This document shows positions 1 through 8,942 of a stretch of 64,000 bases of DNA, one piece after another (position 1 is the first letter of the stretch; each line of letters begins with the position of its first letter). Under the pieces are notes generated by a model. It did no database searches and was not told where the DNA came from. It saw only the letters and a program-made list of their open reading frames with translations. The stretch spans positions 22,370 through 86,369 of the forward strand of contig JAGBCX010000017.1 in NCBI GenBank assembly GCA_017937805.1. Reading direction: 5' to 3'. The position numbers were made by a program, and so were the translations under genes. This DNA is from Alistipes sp. (GTDB taxonomy: Bacteria > Bacteroidota > Bacteroidia > Bacteroidales > Rikenellaceae).

Positions 1-1
1 T

Positions 2-889
2 CAATATGGTCGTGTAGTGCGACCTCTGCTCTATGCTACACGCAAGGATATTTTGGAGTATGCCGTGCAGAACCATATTCCATACCGAGAGGACTCTTCA
101 AATCGTTCTACAAAGTATCTTCGCAACAAAATAAGGCTCGGTCTATTGCCACTTCTGCAAGAGATAAACCCTAAATTCACGGCATTGATGCGTGGTAATC
201 TCTACCGCTTGAATGATGCGCAGAGATTTATCGATGCCGCGATTGACAATATACGGGAGGTGGCTCTGCACAGTGAAAACGGCATTGACACCATCGAGGT
301 AGGAGCGATAGATGCGATGTATCCGCGCGACTTCGTGATATACGAGTTGTTGAACTCCTCGTATGGATTCAAGGGCGATGTAGTCGAGGAGTTGAACAAG
401 GCATTGAAGCGTGGCGTAACCGACCGCCGTTTCTACTCGCGCGACTATGTAGCATACCTCGACAGGGGAAATATCTTGGTTGCACCTATCGAAGATGAAG
501 ACGATTGTGAGGTAATAATCGAGCGCGGAGATATGCGCAGCTATTGTGGCAACTCGGTACTCTACTACGAGCATACCGATATTGACAATGTCAATGAGTA
601 TCGTCTGCCGAGCGATATAGCCCTGATTGATGAGTCTAAGTTGCAATATCCGCTTCGTCTGCGCCGTTGGCGTGAGGGCGACACCTTTATTCCGTTCGGC
701 ATGGCAGGTCGCAAGAAGGTTGGCGACTACCTCACCGACCAGAAAGTTCCCATTGTGGAGCGCAAACGACAATTTGTGTTGGTATCGGGAGAGGATATTG
801 TGTGGGTTGTAGGTCGCCGCACAGATGACCGCTTCCGCATAGGCGCAAATAGCGAAAATATCTTAAAAATTACGAAATATCCCATTTAA
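2..889 (+). CDS. tilS: tRNA(Ile)-lysidine synthase, C-terminal part (5' end outside window)
   Basis: TilS changes C34 of tRNA-Ile(CAU) to lysidine so that it reads AUA. The frame is open from base 2, so the gene begins upstream of the window and the GTG at 17 is internal. The visible part holds the middle RPLL...YREDSSN...RNKIR region, typical of TilS after its ATPase domain, and the C-terminal substrate-binding domain (RRWREGDTFIPFGM...KKVGDYL...KVP). The N-terminal SGGxDS P-loop is not in the window. holA follows 6 bp after the stop, so they are probably co-transcribed. Confidence 0.93.
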   Translation, partial: QYGRVVRPLLYATRKDILEYAVQNHIPYREDSSNRSTKYLRNKIRLGLLPLLQEINPKFTALMRGNLYRLNDAQRFIDAAIDNIREVALHSENGIDTIEVGAIDAMYPRDFVIYELLNSSYGFKGDVVEELNKALKRGVTDRRFYSRDYVAYLDRGNILVAPIEDEDDCEVIIERGDMRSYCGNSVLYYEHTDIDNVNEYRLPSDIALIDESKLQYPLRLRRWREGDTFIPFGMAGRKKVGDYLTDQKVPIVERKRQFVLVSGEDIVWVVGRRTDDRFRIGANSENILKITKYPI

Positions 890-895
890 AACGAT

Positions 896-1963
896 ATGGC
901 AGAGAAAGTTACATTTGCATCGTGTGATGCCGAATTTCATCGCTTGATGGGCGATATCAAGGCTCGAAAGTTTGCTCCGATATACCTTTTGCAGGGCGAG
1001 GAGTTATACTTTATAGATGCGCTGTGTGACGCTCTGACCGAGGGTATTATGGAGGAGTCAATGCGAGCCTTCAACCAGATTGTTATCTATGGCAACGACA
1101 CTGACGGAGGTACGGTAGCGAGTTACTGCCGTCAGTTACCGATGATGGGCGAATACGAAGCGATTATCGTAAAGGAGGCGCAACAACTCGACAAGATAGA
1201 GTTGCTGAACTCATACGCCGCATCGCCACAACCTTCAACCATACTCGTTTTGTGCCACAAGGGTAAGGCTATGGACCGCCGAACACCACTATACAAGAGC
1301 ATCAAAGCGAAGGGTGTGGTATTCGACTCGGTTTCGCCCCGTGACTACGAAGCGGAGCGATGGTTGTCGGGATTTGCCGCAACAAAGGGGTTGAAACTCG
1401 ACTCGGCTTCGAGCAAAATTTTGGTGGCACATCTTGGCGTAGATATCTCAAAAATCAGCAACGAACTCGAAAAGATGATTGTATCGCTACCAAAGGAGCG
1501 CACAACCATCACCCCCGAAGATATCGAAAATCATATCGGCATATCGCGTCAATTCAACAACTACGAGTTGAGCAATGCGGTACTCGACCGCCAACTCGAA
1601 AAGGCGCTGACCATTGCGCAATATATGGGCGAAAATCCGAAGGCATATCCGCTTCTGTTGAGTGTAAAGGTGTTGTACGACTCGTTCCGACAACTCTTTA
1701 CCTATAATTATATTTGTTGGGATTCTCGCCGCCGAGGAGTTGCAATGCCAGACCAGAGCGAGTTGTGCCGTGCAATGCGCCTCAACTCGCCATACTTCCT
1801 GAAAGAGATTACCCGCCGTGCGCCATTGTGGCCGAACAATAAGGTTTTCAAAATCATAGGTCTTTGTGCCGAGTATGATGCCAAGAGCAAGGGTATTGAC
1901 GATGGTGGAGCATCAAATGGTGAGTTGCTGCGCGAATTTATCTTGAAGATTATGATGATGTAG
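896..1963 (+). CDS. holA: DNA polymerase III delta subunit
   Basis: The delta subunit of the clamp loader opens the beta sliding clamp. The protein (355 aa) has the usual family length and order: an N-terminal region with FAPIYLLQGEELYFID near residues 26-41, a degenerate AAA+ domain without a working Walker A, and a helical C-terminal collar domain with AMRLNSPYFLKEI. It lies in a compact run tilS-holA-aminotransferase-like gene with gaps of 3-6 bp. No promoter is visible in front, so it is probably read from the tilS promoter. Confidence 0.9.
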   Translation: MAEKVTFASCDAEFHRLMGDIKARKFAPIYLLQGEELYFIDALCDALTEGIMEESMRAFNQIVIYGNDTDGGTVASYCRQLPMMGEYEAIIVKEAQQLDKIELLNSYAASPQPSTILVLCHKGKAMDRRTPLYKSIKAKGVVFDSVSPRDYEAERWLSGFAATKGLKLDSASSKILVAHLGVDISKISNELEKMIVSLPKERTTITPEDIENHIGISRQFNNYELSNAVLDRQLEKALTIAQYMGENPKAYPLLLSVKVLYDSFRQLFTYNYICWDSRRRGVAMPDQSELCRAMRLNSPYFLKEITRRAPLWPNNKVFKIIGLCAEYDAKSKGIDDGGASNGELLREFILKIMMM

Positions 1964-1966
1964 AAG

Positions 1967-2668
1967 ATGGCATACATCTACGAATATATACGCACACGAG
2001 GTTTCGAGCCGATACACTTCGAAGAGCATTACGCTCGGCTCGAAGCGCTGTCGCAACGTCTGTTCCATGCGCCACTAAACACCTCGCCCGAGGAGTTGAA
2101 AGGGGCAATAGGTGATATTTTGCGCAAAGATGGCTACTCCTCGCATACCATAAACTGTGTATGTATTCGATACTTCGACAATGGAGCATTTGAGTTCGAA
2201 GCGGTAGAGATTCTCTACAACACCTACTCCCTACGTGCCATTCGACCGCAGGGTTATATCTGCCAATTGTCGGGCGATATGCTTGTGTCGAACACCTCGG
2301 CAAAGGAGGCGATGCTCGAACTAAATCGTTCAACTGCGCAATCTACCGATGCCGTTGTGCCGATATGGATTGACGAGCAAAACCGACTCCTCGCTATTGA
2401 TGGTGCGCCCATAGTAGCGGTCTTTGAGAATGAAATTCGCTTCTCGGAAGTTGGCGAAAGTGTCGAGTTCAATATCGCCATGCAGAAGATGATTGCCCCA
2501 AGGCGAAAAATATCGCAGAGTGCTATTACTCTTGACGATTTAAGCATTGTCAAGGAGCTACTCTACATTGACCATCGTGGTATCACCGCATTTGCCGGCT
2601 GGAAGGAGCGACACTACACTGATATTACCGCTGAACGAATTGCCCGAGCCGTTGCCGAGACGGAATAG
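1967..2668 (+). CDS. class IV aminotransferase-fold protein (divergent)
   Basis: At 233 aa it is shorter than most class IV PLP enzymes but keeps their order: an N-terminal HYARLEALSQRLF element, a central SAKEAMLELNRSTAQ segment that matches the lysine-containing strand of the family, and a C-terminal ELLYIDHRGITAF block that matches the phosphate-loop region. Enzymes of this fold include 4-amino-4-deoxychorismate lyase (folate pathway) and branched-chain or D-amino acid aminotransferases. The sequence is too divergent to choose a substrate, and loss of activity is possible. It begins 3 bp after holA. Confidence 0.7.
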   Translation: MAYIYEYIRTRGFEPIHFEEHYARLEALSQRLFHAPLNTSPEELKGAIGDILRKDGYSSHTINCVCIRYFDNGAFEFEAVEILYNTYSLRAIRPQGYICQLSGDMLVSNTSAKEAMLELNRSTAQSTDAVVPIWIDEQNRLLAIDGAPIVAVFENEIRFSEVGESVEFNIAMQKMIAPRRKISQSAITLDDLSIVKELLYIDHRGITAFAGWKERHYTDITAERIARAVAETE

Positions 2669-2692
2669 TGGCATCTTTCTAAAAAGTTTATA

Positions 2693-2723
2693 TTGACAAG
2701 GGGATTTTGGAGTGCTATATTTG
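2693..2723 (+). promoter_or_regulatory. Bacteroidetes-type promoter for the coiled-coil protein gene
   Basis: TTG at 2693-2695 and TATATTTG at 2716-2723 are separated by 20 bp, the spacing expected for the Bacteroidetes -33/-7 promoter. Transcription should start near 2728, about 20 nt before the ATG at 2749. This also rules out the in-frame ATG at 2707, which lies inside the promoter. Confidence 0.75.
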
Positions 2724-2748
2724 TAGCGACAACAAAAACCTAAATTCA

Positions 2749-3354
2749 ATGAGAAAAATACTTTTTTACTACTCGGTAGTGGCAACACTACTGCTTATTG
2801 CTTGCGCTCTATTTCTGCGCCACAGCACAGGCGAAGTCGCACGCCTTCGCAACAACAACGAGGCTCTTACAAGCGAAACACAACTCTACAAAACACGCCT
2901 CGAAGAGTCGGTTGCATCGACTGTTGCCCTGCAACTCCAACTTGACGAATACCGCAAGCAACACGCTGACGATACGAAACGTATTCGCGAACTCGGTATT
3001 CGCCTACGCCGCGTAGAGAGCGTGGCAACAGCAACCACACATGCCGAAGTGGAGTTTAGCGCACCACTGCGCGATACCATTTTTCTTGACCGCCTACTAC
3101 CAGACACCTCCTCCGTATTTCGTTGGAGCGATAGGTGGGTAAGCATTGAGGGGATAATTCGTAACGGCAATGCCGAGTGCCATATCGAGAGCGTTGATAC
3201 TCTCCGACAGATAGTGCATCGCGTACCGCACAAATTTCTATTTTTCCGCTACGGCACAAAGTCTATCCGCCAAGAGATAACCTCCTCAAATCCCCATACG
3301 CGCATTGTGTATGCTCAATACATAGAACTTCCCAAAAGACGAAAACGAAAATAG
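2749..3354 (+). CDS. membrane-anchored coiled-coil protein of unknown function
   Basis: I do not recognise the family with certainty. The 201-aa protein starts with one membrane segment (residues about 4-20) followed by a predicted coiled coil (about 25-90, rich in E, R, L and Q in heptads) and a globular C-terminal part ending in a basic tail, KRRKRK. The topology suggests a single-pass inner-membrane protein with the coiled coil in the periplasm. Start 2749 is preferred over 2707 because the promoter -7 box lies at 2716-2723. It has its own promoter and a shared convergent terminator, so it is a single-gene unit. Confidence 0.65.
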   Translation: MRKILFYYSVVATLLLIACALFLRHSTGEVARLRNNNEALTSETQLYKTRLEESVASTVALQLQLDEYRKQHADDTKRIRELGIRLRRVESVATATTHAEVEFSAPLRDTIFLDRLLPDTSSVFRWSDRWVSIEGIIRNGNAECHIESVDTLRQIVHRVPHKFLFFRYGTKSIRQEITSSNPHTRIVYAQYIELPKRRKRK

Positions 3355-3386
3355 AGGGGCGAGAAAATCTCGCCCCTCTATTTTCG
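3346..3386. terminator. bidirectional intrinsic terminator (perfect 19-bp arms)
   Basis: Arms at 3346-3364 and 3368-3386 are exact inverse complements around an AAA loop. The stem has a GC-rich core (GAGGGGCGAGA) and AT-rich ends that give a U tract on both strands. The stop codon of the rightward gene (3352-3354) lies inside the left arm. It separates convergent genes and should stop both. Confidence 0.9.
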
Positions 3387-3401
3387 TGTCGTTACGCTAT
3401 T

Positions 3402-5747
3402 TTACCAACCGGTCTCTGGGTTCTCTACCGGATTTTCGAGTTGCTCACCACCCTCTTGTACTTTGGTTAGAACAAGGTTTGTGTAGTAATCTATAGCACC
3501 ACCTTGCTGACCTACTCCTGTACCATAGTAGAAATACAATCCTGTAAACTGGCTGTCCGACAAACAGCTAAATACCAACTCGCCATTATTATAAGGGCTC
3601 AATATTGTCTGTCCCGGCCATATAAGCTGTTCAGAACATGGATCTGCATATATGCTATAGCCATACGATGTTACATATTCACCTGAGTTCACGAGTGCGC
3701 CACCAACATGAATCATATTATCGTAGAACTTCGCCACCATTGTATCGTCAGAAATCTGGAAGTTTGCCATTGCTGTAGGGTGCAACAAGCCCTTAATATG
3801 GAAGGTCTTACCATCAATCGCCTGCGAAATGGTCACTGTACGAGGCTCATTGTCGTAAGCGCCATTCTGCGAAGAGAATGTATAAGTTCCGAGGAACTTC
3901 GCATACTCGGCATTGCCCGACTCTGGTACTAAGTCGGTAGTTGTGAACTCAATCGAACTAACCTCGCCATAGATATCATTTCCATCGTATGCAACAGCAC
4001 TGAGATAGTACTTTGTATTCTCCTTTAAGCCTGTACAGGTATAGTTTGCTTCGTATGTATGAACAACTATACCATACAAATCAACTTCATGAGCCTCTAT
4101 TACACCACCCGTGGAGAGATACAACTTATACTTCAATGCGTTGGTTGAACTGAGATTTACCGTTGCCGACCAATCCTTAACCTCTGCCATCGAGAGTGTT
4201 ACAGTTGCATCGGACTTAACATATTCAGCAGTCTTAAATGTATACACCTTATACTCCGAATATGCGGTATATGTATCGGTATATACACCATCGCTCACAC
4301 CACTTGCCACACGATATACCAACTTATACTCCGTGTTAGGTGTCAATCCCTCACAAAGGAGAGTAATCGTATCGCTAACAAGGCTGCTTTCTGTATAATG
4401 AGCACCCTCTGTTGCTGTATATATATCCAACTGCCAAGGCTGTATAGTCGCAAACTGCTCACTTGTATAGATTGATGCACGGAAAACTGCACCCATTGGC
4501 TCTGTCTTAAAGTTTGCCTGGAAGCTATTTGATGTAATCTCAGGCTCACCACTAATCTCCGTAGAGTAGCTGCTATCGATAGGCACCGTCTTAGCTACGA
4601 AGGAGCTCTTGAATACTTTGCCAAGAGCATTACCATCTGCATCAAAAGGTGCAGCCAACACATAGATCGTTTCACCCATCGTAGAGTAGGTATCTACTCT
4701 TACTTTTGAATACAACGATTTAACTGCTTTATTTGCATACTGTTCTACGATTTCAATATCGCTTAGTCCCTGACCAACAAGTTCTTTGTATTGAGATTCT
4801 GGCATTGTGGCAATCTGTGCCATCTCCGCATTTCTCAATGTAGCCAACACATAAGCAGAGTAGAAGTTACTCTCGTCTGGTAAATATGTGGTAACTACCG
4901 AAGGAGTTGTATCCTCCTTGTGCTCAAACTCAGACACCGAGGTAATCTTCGAACGTTCAATAACGATAGGCTTTGTAGCCATACGAACAGTTGCTACACC
5001 AGACGCATCGGTAGTTTGAATATACAAGTTATTGTACTCTCCCAACGGCAACACCGCATATATCGAGCGAGCCTCAGTAGCCGAGAGTTCAATTGGTGTA
5101 TCAAGCGTTCCTTCTACATATGGATAGCCTTCATAGCTCAACGAGGCAGCCGATTCTGCAAGAACATAGAACGTTCCCGAAAGTGCAGATGGCTCAGCGC
5201 TGAGGTCCTGTATCAAGATAGAGTTAATTGTACCCTCGCCCTTGATTTGCAACTCGAGAATTCCAAATACGTTAAGGAATTGAAGACCTCCATCCTGAGT
5301 TCCACTCGCCACCATAGGGTTTGCTTCATCTATAAAGTTGCGCTCTGCGAAGATTCGCTCCTGAGGAAGGTCCATTACTATGAGTCCTGATGAGTTTGCA
5401 CTTTTAAACATCGACACCGGATAGAATGCAAAGTATTTGTCAAACTGATCTGTCAAATTGCCCTCAAAAACGCCCTTTGTAGTACCGGCACCCTCAACAA
5501 GGTCATAAACACCAATATATCCTGAGTTATCGGCCGAAATACCCGCCATTGCAATCTGATCTCCGGCGCTCCATAAAACCGAATAATCCTCGCCCATTGT
5601 GGTACGCGAACTCTCCTCAAGATAGGCAGTAAAACGAGCCTTACCCTTTAACATCGGGTCGCTCTCCTGAAATTGCTGACACGATGGTGCAAACATCGCC
5701 AAAGCAACCAAAGCCATCAAAAGTCTAAAATTTTTCATACTAAACAT
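3402..5747 (-). CDS. large fimbrillin-like / fibronectin III-like surface lipoprotein
   Basis: The protein (781 aa) has a lipoprotein signal (MKNFRLLMALVALAMFAPSC, Cys near residue 23). The N-terminal part carries the pattern of fimbrillin/Mfa-like proteins (FTAYLEESSRTT...VLWSAGDQIAM), followed by a beta-rich region. The middle has at least two FN3-like repeats, each with a phrase of the type GLTPNTEYKLVYRVAS or GLKENTKYYLSAVAY. The C-terminal part is a beta-rich domain. It is probably an outer-surface protein; a role in adhesion or glycan binding is inference. A second start at 5738 (MKNF) is equally plausible. It has its own promoter at 5847-5877. The partial gene at 63572 has a related N-terminus. 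Confidence 0.75.
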   Translation of the reverse strand: MFSMKNFRLLMALVALAMFAPSCQQFQESDPMLKGKARFTAYLEESSRTTMGEDYSVLWSAGDQIAMAGISADNSGYIGVYDLVEGAGTTKGVFEGNLTDQFDKYFAFYPVSMFKSANSSGLIVMDLPQERIFAERNFIDEANPMVASGTQDGGLQFLNVFGILELQIKGEGTINSILIQDLSAEPSALSGTFYVLAESAASLSYEGYPYVEGTLDTPIELSATEARSIYAVLPLGEYNNLYIQTTDASGVATVRMATKPIVIERSKITSVSEFEHKEDTTPSVVTTYLPDESNFYSAYVLATLRNAEMAQIATMPESQYKELVGQGLSDIEIVEQYANKAVKSLYSKVRVDTYSTMGETIYVLAAPFDADGNALGKVFKSSFVAKTVPIDSSYSTEISGEPEITSNSFQANFKTEPMGAVFRASIYTSEQFATIQPWQLDIYTATEGAHYTESSLVSDTITLLCEGLTPNTEYKLVYRVASGVSDGVYTDTYTAYSEYKVYTFKTAEYVKSDATVTLSMAEVKDWSATVNLSSTNALKYKLYLSTGGVIEAHEVDLYGIVVHTYEANYTCTGLKENTKYYLSAVAYDGNDIYGEVSSIEFTTTDLVPESGNAEYAKFLGTYTFSSQNGAYDNEPRTVTISQAIDGKTFHIKGLLHPTAMANFQISDDTMVAKFYDNMIHVGGALVNSGEYVTSYGYSIYADPCSEQLIWPGQTILSPYNNGELVFSCLSDSQFTGLYFYYGTGVGQQGGAIDYYTNLVLTKVQEGGEQLENPVENPETGW

Positions 5748-5846
5748 GTTTTATATGTTATTAAATTCTTAAAAAATTGCACTAGAAGAGGCCTCAATCA
5801 CCATTTTTAAAACGGGAAATCAGCTAATATATATCTACACCTATCG

Positions 5847-5877
5847 CAAATATAATAACACTATTTGTATTTCGCAA
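5847..5877 (-). promoter_or_regulatory. promoter for the large fimbrillin-like gene
   Basis: On the minus strand TTG (5875-5877), 20 bp, TATATTTG (5847-5854). The predicted start near 5843 leaves a 5' leader of roughly 95 nt in front of the start codon at 5747. Confidence 0.6.
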
Positions 5878-5928
5878 CTTTTTGCGCAGTTTTTTTATCT
5901 TGCTTATTGTTAAACAATAAGAAGAGGG

Positions 5929-5957
5929 TATCCAAAATATCGGACACCCTCCCCTTG
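5929..5957 (-). terminator. probable intrinsic terminator behind the FKBP gene
   Basis: Minus-strand hairpin with arms GGGTGTCC and GGATACCC (one mismatch) and an 8-nt loop, followed by T-rich sequence. It lies 25-50 bp behind the stop codon at 5981. Confidence 0.55.
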
Positions 5958-5980
5958 TAAGAATATGTAAATATCTCGAA

Positions 5981-7075
5981 TTATTTTGCAGGAGCAACCT
6001 CTGCAGCGGCCTCAGTAGTAGACTCAAGAGCCGGAGTCTCCTCTACGGCTGCAGGAGTAACCTCAAGAAGCTCTACCTCGAACTCCAACGCCTCGTTAGG
6101 GCCAATCAACTGACCTGCACCACGACGACCATAAGCCAACTCAGCAGGGATAAAGAGCTTAATCTTTCCACCGGGACCTACGAGCTTCATACCCTCGGTC
6201 CAACCCTTGATAACGTGGTTGAGAGGAAACTCGATTGGCTCGTCCTCCTCCAAGAGGTTACCCTTCTCGTCAAAGAGGCTTGGCTGCTGCAAACGAATCA
6301 TCTCCTGTTGCTCTTTCGAACGGTTCTCAAAGCGCGAAGCATCGAAAACTGTACCATCTTGCAACTTACCAACATAGTGAACCTTCACTACGTCCTCGTC
6401 ACTCTTGGCAGCCTTCTCCATGTCACCAGCCTTAACAACCTTATATACCAAGCCACTCTCGGTAACCTTTGCACCGAAGCCCTTAGCCTTCTTCTCAAGC
6501 CACTTAGCAGAACGCTCTGCTGCCTCGGTTGGGCGAGTCACCATAAAGTAGTGCTGCAAGAAACGCATGATAGCGTCCTGCTGAATCTCGGTGCTCTCCT
6601 CGTGAGCATCTTGGAAACCTTTGAGCAACCAATAGTACTGGATAGGGAAATTTCCTCTAAGAACATTGTTACCGATATCGTTACCAAATGCATACGAGAT
6701 TTTCTCGCACTCCTCAGCGGTCTCAAATACCTGGAACACAGCTGTAGTGTCAGTCAAAGCCAACTCCTGATATGCACCACGACGCTCTCCGAGTGTCTGC
6801 GAGAAGAACTCGCGAAGCATATCAATCGACTCGTCGTGTGTCTGACTTGCCTTCTTGGTTATACCCTCTTTGATACCCTTCTTCACGACCTCGATATCGA
6901 ACGGAATGTCACCAAGCTGCTGCTTGATACCGCTACCGATGTTTGCTCCAAGGCAGTAAGACAACGAGTCCAAAGTTCCGTGATTACCCTCTGTAATCTT
7001 GGTACCCTTGCTTCCGCAAGAGCACACAAATGCAGCACATGCGAGTGCTACGATTGCCATAAATGTTTTTTTCAT
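5981..7075 (-). CDS. FKBP-type peptidyl-prolyl isomerase, lipoprotein
   Basis: A Mip/FkpA-like envelope folding factor of 364 aa that isomerises prolyl bonds. A lipoprotein signal (FVCSCGSKG, Cys near 20) is followed by two consecutive FKBP_N-like helical segments (LDSLSYCLGANIG and KISYAFGNDIGNN), then the FKBP domain (VKVHYVGKLQDGTVFDAS...HVIKGWTEGMKLVGPGGKIKLFIPAELAYG...FEVELLEV) and a low-complexity Ala/Glu tail. The usual short loop between the DGTVFDAS strand and the next strand is enlarged by about 25-30 charged residues (RFENRSKEQQEMI... to LLEEDEP). The promoter -7 box is at 7120-7127. Confidence 0.9.
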   Translation of the reverse strand: MKKTFMAIVALACAAFVCSCGSKGTKITEGNHGTLDSLSYCLGANIGSGIKQQLGDIPFDIEVVKKGIKEGITKKASQTHDESIDMLREFFSQTLGERRGAYQELALTDTTAVFQVFETAEECEKISYAFGNDIGNNVLRGNFPIQYYWLLKGFQDAHEESTEIQQDAIMRFLQHYFMVTRPTEAAERSAKWLEKKAKGFGAKVTESGLVYKVVKAGDMEKAAKSDEDVVKVHYVGKLQDGTVFDASRFENRSKEQQEMIRLQQPSLFDEKGNLLEEDEPIEFPLNHVIKGWTEGMKLVGPGGKIKLFIPAELAYGRRGAGQLIGPNEALEFEVELLEVTPAAVEETPALESTTEAAAEVAPAK

Positions 7076-7119
7076 AATACTTGTTATTTTTTCTGTTTAG
7101 TATTTGTCTTCAAAGTGCG

Positions 7120-7127
7120 CAAAGATA
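7120..7127 (-). promoter_or_regulatory. -7 box of the FKBP gene promoter
   Basis: TATCTTTG on the minus strand about 45 bp in front of the start codon at 7075. No clean -33 word at 19-21 bp is visible. Confidence 0.5.
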
Positions 7128-7153
7128 ACTAAAATTTATTATCAACACACATT

Positions 7154-7825
7154 TTACCTGTTATATTTTATGTTGAGTACCTCAACATCGAAGTTGAGCA
7201 TCGTATTGGCCTCGATACCCAAATCGCTATTTCCCTCAACATCGTATGCCGTTTTTGAAGGCAACCAAGCGTTAAAGTGAGCACCATCTCCCGCCAACTT
7301 GATGACCTCTTGCAAGCCCTTCAAGATGTTACGATAAGAATCGCGCAGCGTATCCGCCTCCACAATAACCCTACCCTGCTCATTGGTCAACTTGTATGCA
7401 AACTCTATCGTATCACGCGATGACATTGAGCCTACATGACTCTGATCTCCCAATTTTAAAATCTTGTAGGTCACACCACTGCGAGTGCGCACATACTTAC
7501 GGTCACGCTTACTCAAATCGGTAAGGAAACGCTCCTGATATGCCTGAGCCTTCTCGTGAACGAAGTATGTTTTTTCGGCAAGATAGTAGTCGCGAGCCTC
7601 CTCCAACGTCATCTTTGGAGTTCCGTTATAGACATCTCGAATAGCGGCACACACAGCCTCAATATTGAGCGTGGAGTCCATCTCCATCAGAGAGTGTCCT
7701 ACATTCAAGCCCACAACGTAAGAGAGCGTATCCGCCCCTCCGTCCAATTCGGCTTTTCCTCTGTTGCACGAGAAAAACATCGTACCAAAGAGCAAAACAA
7801 CCGCAAATGATATAAATCTCTTCAT
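7154..7825 (-). CDS. FKBP-like lipoprotein (degenerate isomerase domain)
   Basis: A 223-aa lipoprotein (MFFSCNRGK, Cys near 20) with one FKBP_N-like segment (DTLSYVVGLNVGHSL) and a C-terminal domain that has the FKBP strand order (GVTYKILKLG...IEFAYKLTNEQGRVI...LQEVIKLAGDGAHFNAWLPS...LNFDVEVLNI) but lacks the aromatic pocket motifs of active FKBPs (FD, VIxGW, AYG). It is likely a paralogue of the next gene, perhaps a chaperone without isomerase activity. Start 7825 gives a proper signal peptide; the longer frame to 7894 runs into the arginase-family gene. It begins 17 bp behind that gene and is probably co-transcribed with it. Confidence 0.75.
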   Translation of the reverse strand: MKRFISFAVVLLFGTMFFSCNRGKAELDGGADTLSYVVGLNVGHSLMEMDSTLNIEAVCAAIRDVYNGTPKMTLEEARDYYLAEKTYFVHEKAQAYQERFLTDLSKRDRKYVRTRSGVTYKILKLGDQSHVGSMSSRDTIEFAYKLTNEQGRVIVEADTLRDSYRNILKGLQEVIKLAGDGAHFNAWLPSKTAYDVEGNSDLGIEANTMLNFDVEVLNIKYNR

Positions 7826-7841
7826 AATAACGCTTGTATCA

Positions 7842-8882
7842 CTACTTTCGCAACATTGCCACACACATCTTCGCAAGGAGCTGAGTGGCAACAATTGCGT
7901 CCATTTTGTTATTTATACTCGAAACAACCTCCGAGATATCAAATCCGACAATCTCTCGCCCCGATTCGACAACTGTATTGATCAGATAGACAACCTCGTC
8001 AAAGGTCATGCCTCCCGGTACTGGAGCGTTCGTATTGCCACAAAACTCTATCTTCAACGCATCTATATCGAGCGACACATAGACTTTCTGAGGCAATTTT
8101 CCTACCACTTCTCGGCAGATATTGCCCCAACTCTCACCCTCAAATCGCTTTGCTGCAAGCTTCTCAGCAAGGAACAGCTCCACCTTCTCCGTTGCACGAA
8201 GTTCATCTATCTCCTCCTTGACTATATCGCGTACACCGACCTCGACAAGGCGCTCAATCGACGACACCTCCTCCACTATATTTCTCGCAATGGAACGATG
8301 CGAATAGTTAAACTCCTCTCCACTACGCAAAAAATCGGCGTGAGCATCAATAAACAATACACCCAATCCGTCATTAACCTCGGCAAGAGCCTTCACCGCA
8401 CCAAATGCCACCGAATGATCTCCTCCGACCACCGCTATACGTTTACCCTGCGATGCCCAATGTTTGGTCTGTTTGTAGATGCTGACTTGCATCTCCGAGA
8501 AGCCCTCATTGATATGAGCAACCTTCTTCGCAACATACTCTCCGACAAAGCCCTTCTCTCCGAGATATTGGTGGGCTATTCGCTCCGCCTCACGACCAAG
8601 GTGTTCCGAAGACTCCTGAATGTTGTAATCTATCTCGGCGGTCGCCACTCGGCCTGCTACGGATACGTCAGCTACGGTATCATACAGATTTTTTTCGGCC
8701 GAAGCATCAATAACTGCATCGGGCGTATATGTTGCCCCTCGTCCATAATCGGAGGTTACACTCCATGGAGCCGACACGATAACGATGTCGGCATCGGCCG
8801 GCGAGGTGGTATCTCCGAAATAGAATCCACCATCTCCGATACCCTTATCTCCCAATATGTTCCTTAAAAAATCGCTCTTCAT
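7842..8882 (-). CDS. arginase/agmatinase/formimidoylglutamase family hydrolase
   Basis: A ureohydrolase-fold protein of 346 aa. The two-metal motifs are visible: GGDHSVAFG, FIDAHADFL and SLDIDAL, which give the His/Asp ligands for a Mn2+ pair. The long N-terminal region and the segment between DAHADF and DID differ from typical arginases, so the substrate (arginine, agmatine, formiminoglutamate or another guanidino compound) cannot be set from sequence. A minus-strand TAAATTTG at 8917-8924 and a CCGATT/AATCGG palindrome at 8891-8906 lie in the leader. It is divergent from pdxB. Confidence 0.85.
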   Translation of the reverse strand: MKSDFLRNILGDKGIGDGGFYFGDTTSPADADIVIVSAPWSVTSDYGRGATYTPDAVIDASAEKNLYDTVADVSVAGRVATAEIDYNIQESSEHLGREAERIAHQYLGEKGFVGEYVAKKVAHINEGFSEMQVSIYKQTKHWASQGKRIAVVGGDHSVAFGAVKALAEVNDGLGVLFIDAHADFLRSGEEFNYSHRSIARNIVEEVSSIERLVEVGVRDIVKEEIDELRATEKVELFLAEKLAAKRFEGESWGNICREVVGKLPQKVYVSLDIDALKIEFCGNTNAPVPGGMTFDEVVYLINTVVESGREIVGFDISEVVSSINNKMDAIVATQLLAKMCVAMLRK

Positions 8883-8890
8883 GGCTCTAC

Positions 8891-8906
8891 CCGATTTAAC
8901 AATCGG
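8891..8906. promoter_or_regulatory. inverted repeat in the arginase-family leader
   Basis: CCGATT taac AATCGG, 6-bp arms with a 4-nt loop, 9 bp in front of the start codon at 8882. It is either an operator or an mRNA hairpin near the ribosome site. Confidence 0.35.
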
Positions 8907-8916
8907 TTACAAGGTG

Positions 8917-8924
8917 CAAATTTA
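8917..8924 (-). promoter_or_regulatory. -7 box for the arginase-family gene
   Basis: TAAATTTG on the minus strand, matching TAnnTTTG, about 35 bp in front of the start. The -33 element is not clear. Confidence 0.4.
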
Positions 8925-8942
8925 TAAAAATTTATTGGAAAA

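Noticed and set aside
2707-2748. Upstream in-frame start for the coiled-coil protein
   Set aside because: The ATG at 2707 lies inside the predicted promoter (-7 box at 2716-2723), so it cannot be on the transcript.
7764-8867. A 367-codon plus-strand frame opposite the arginase-family gene
   Set aside because: The minus-strand frame carries GGDHS, DAHAD and DID metal motifs; the plus-strand frame has no family features.
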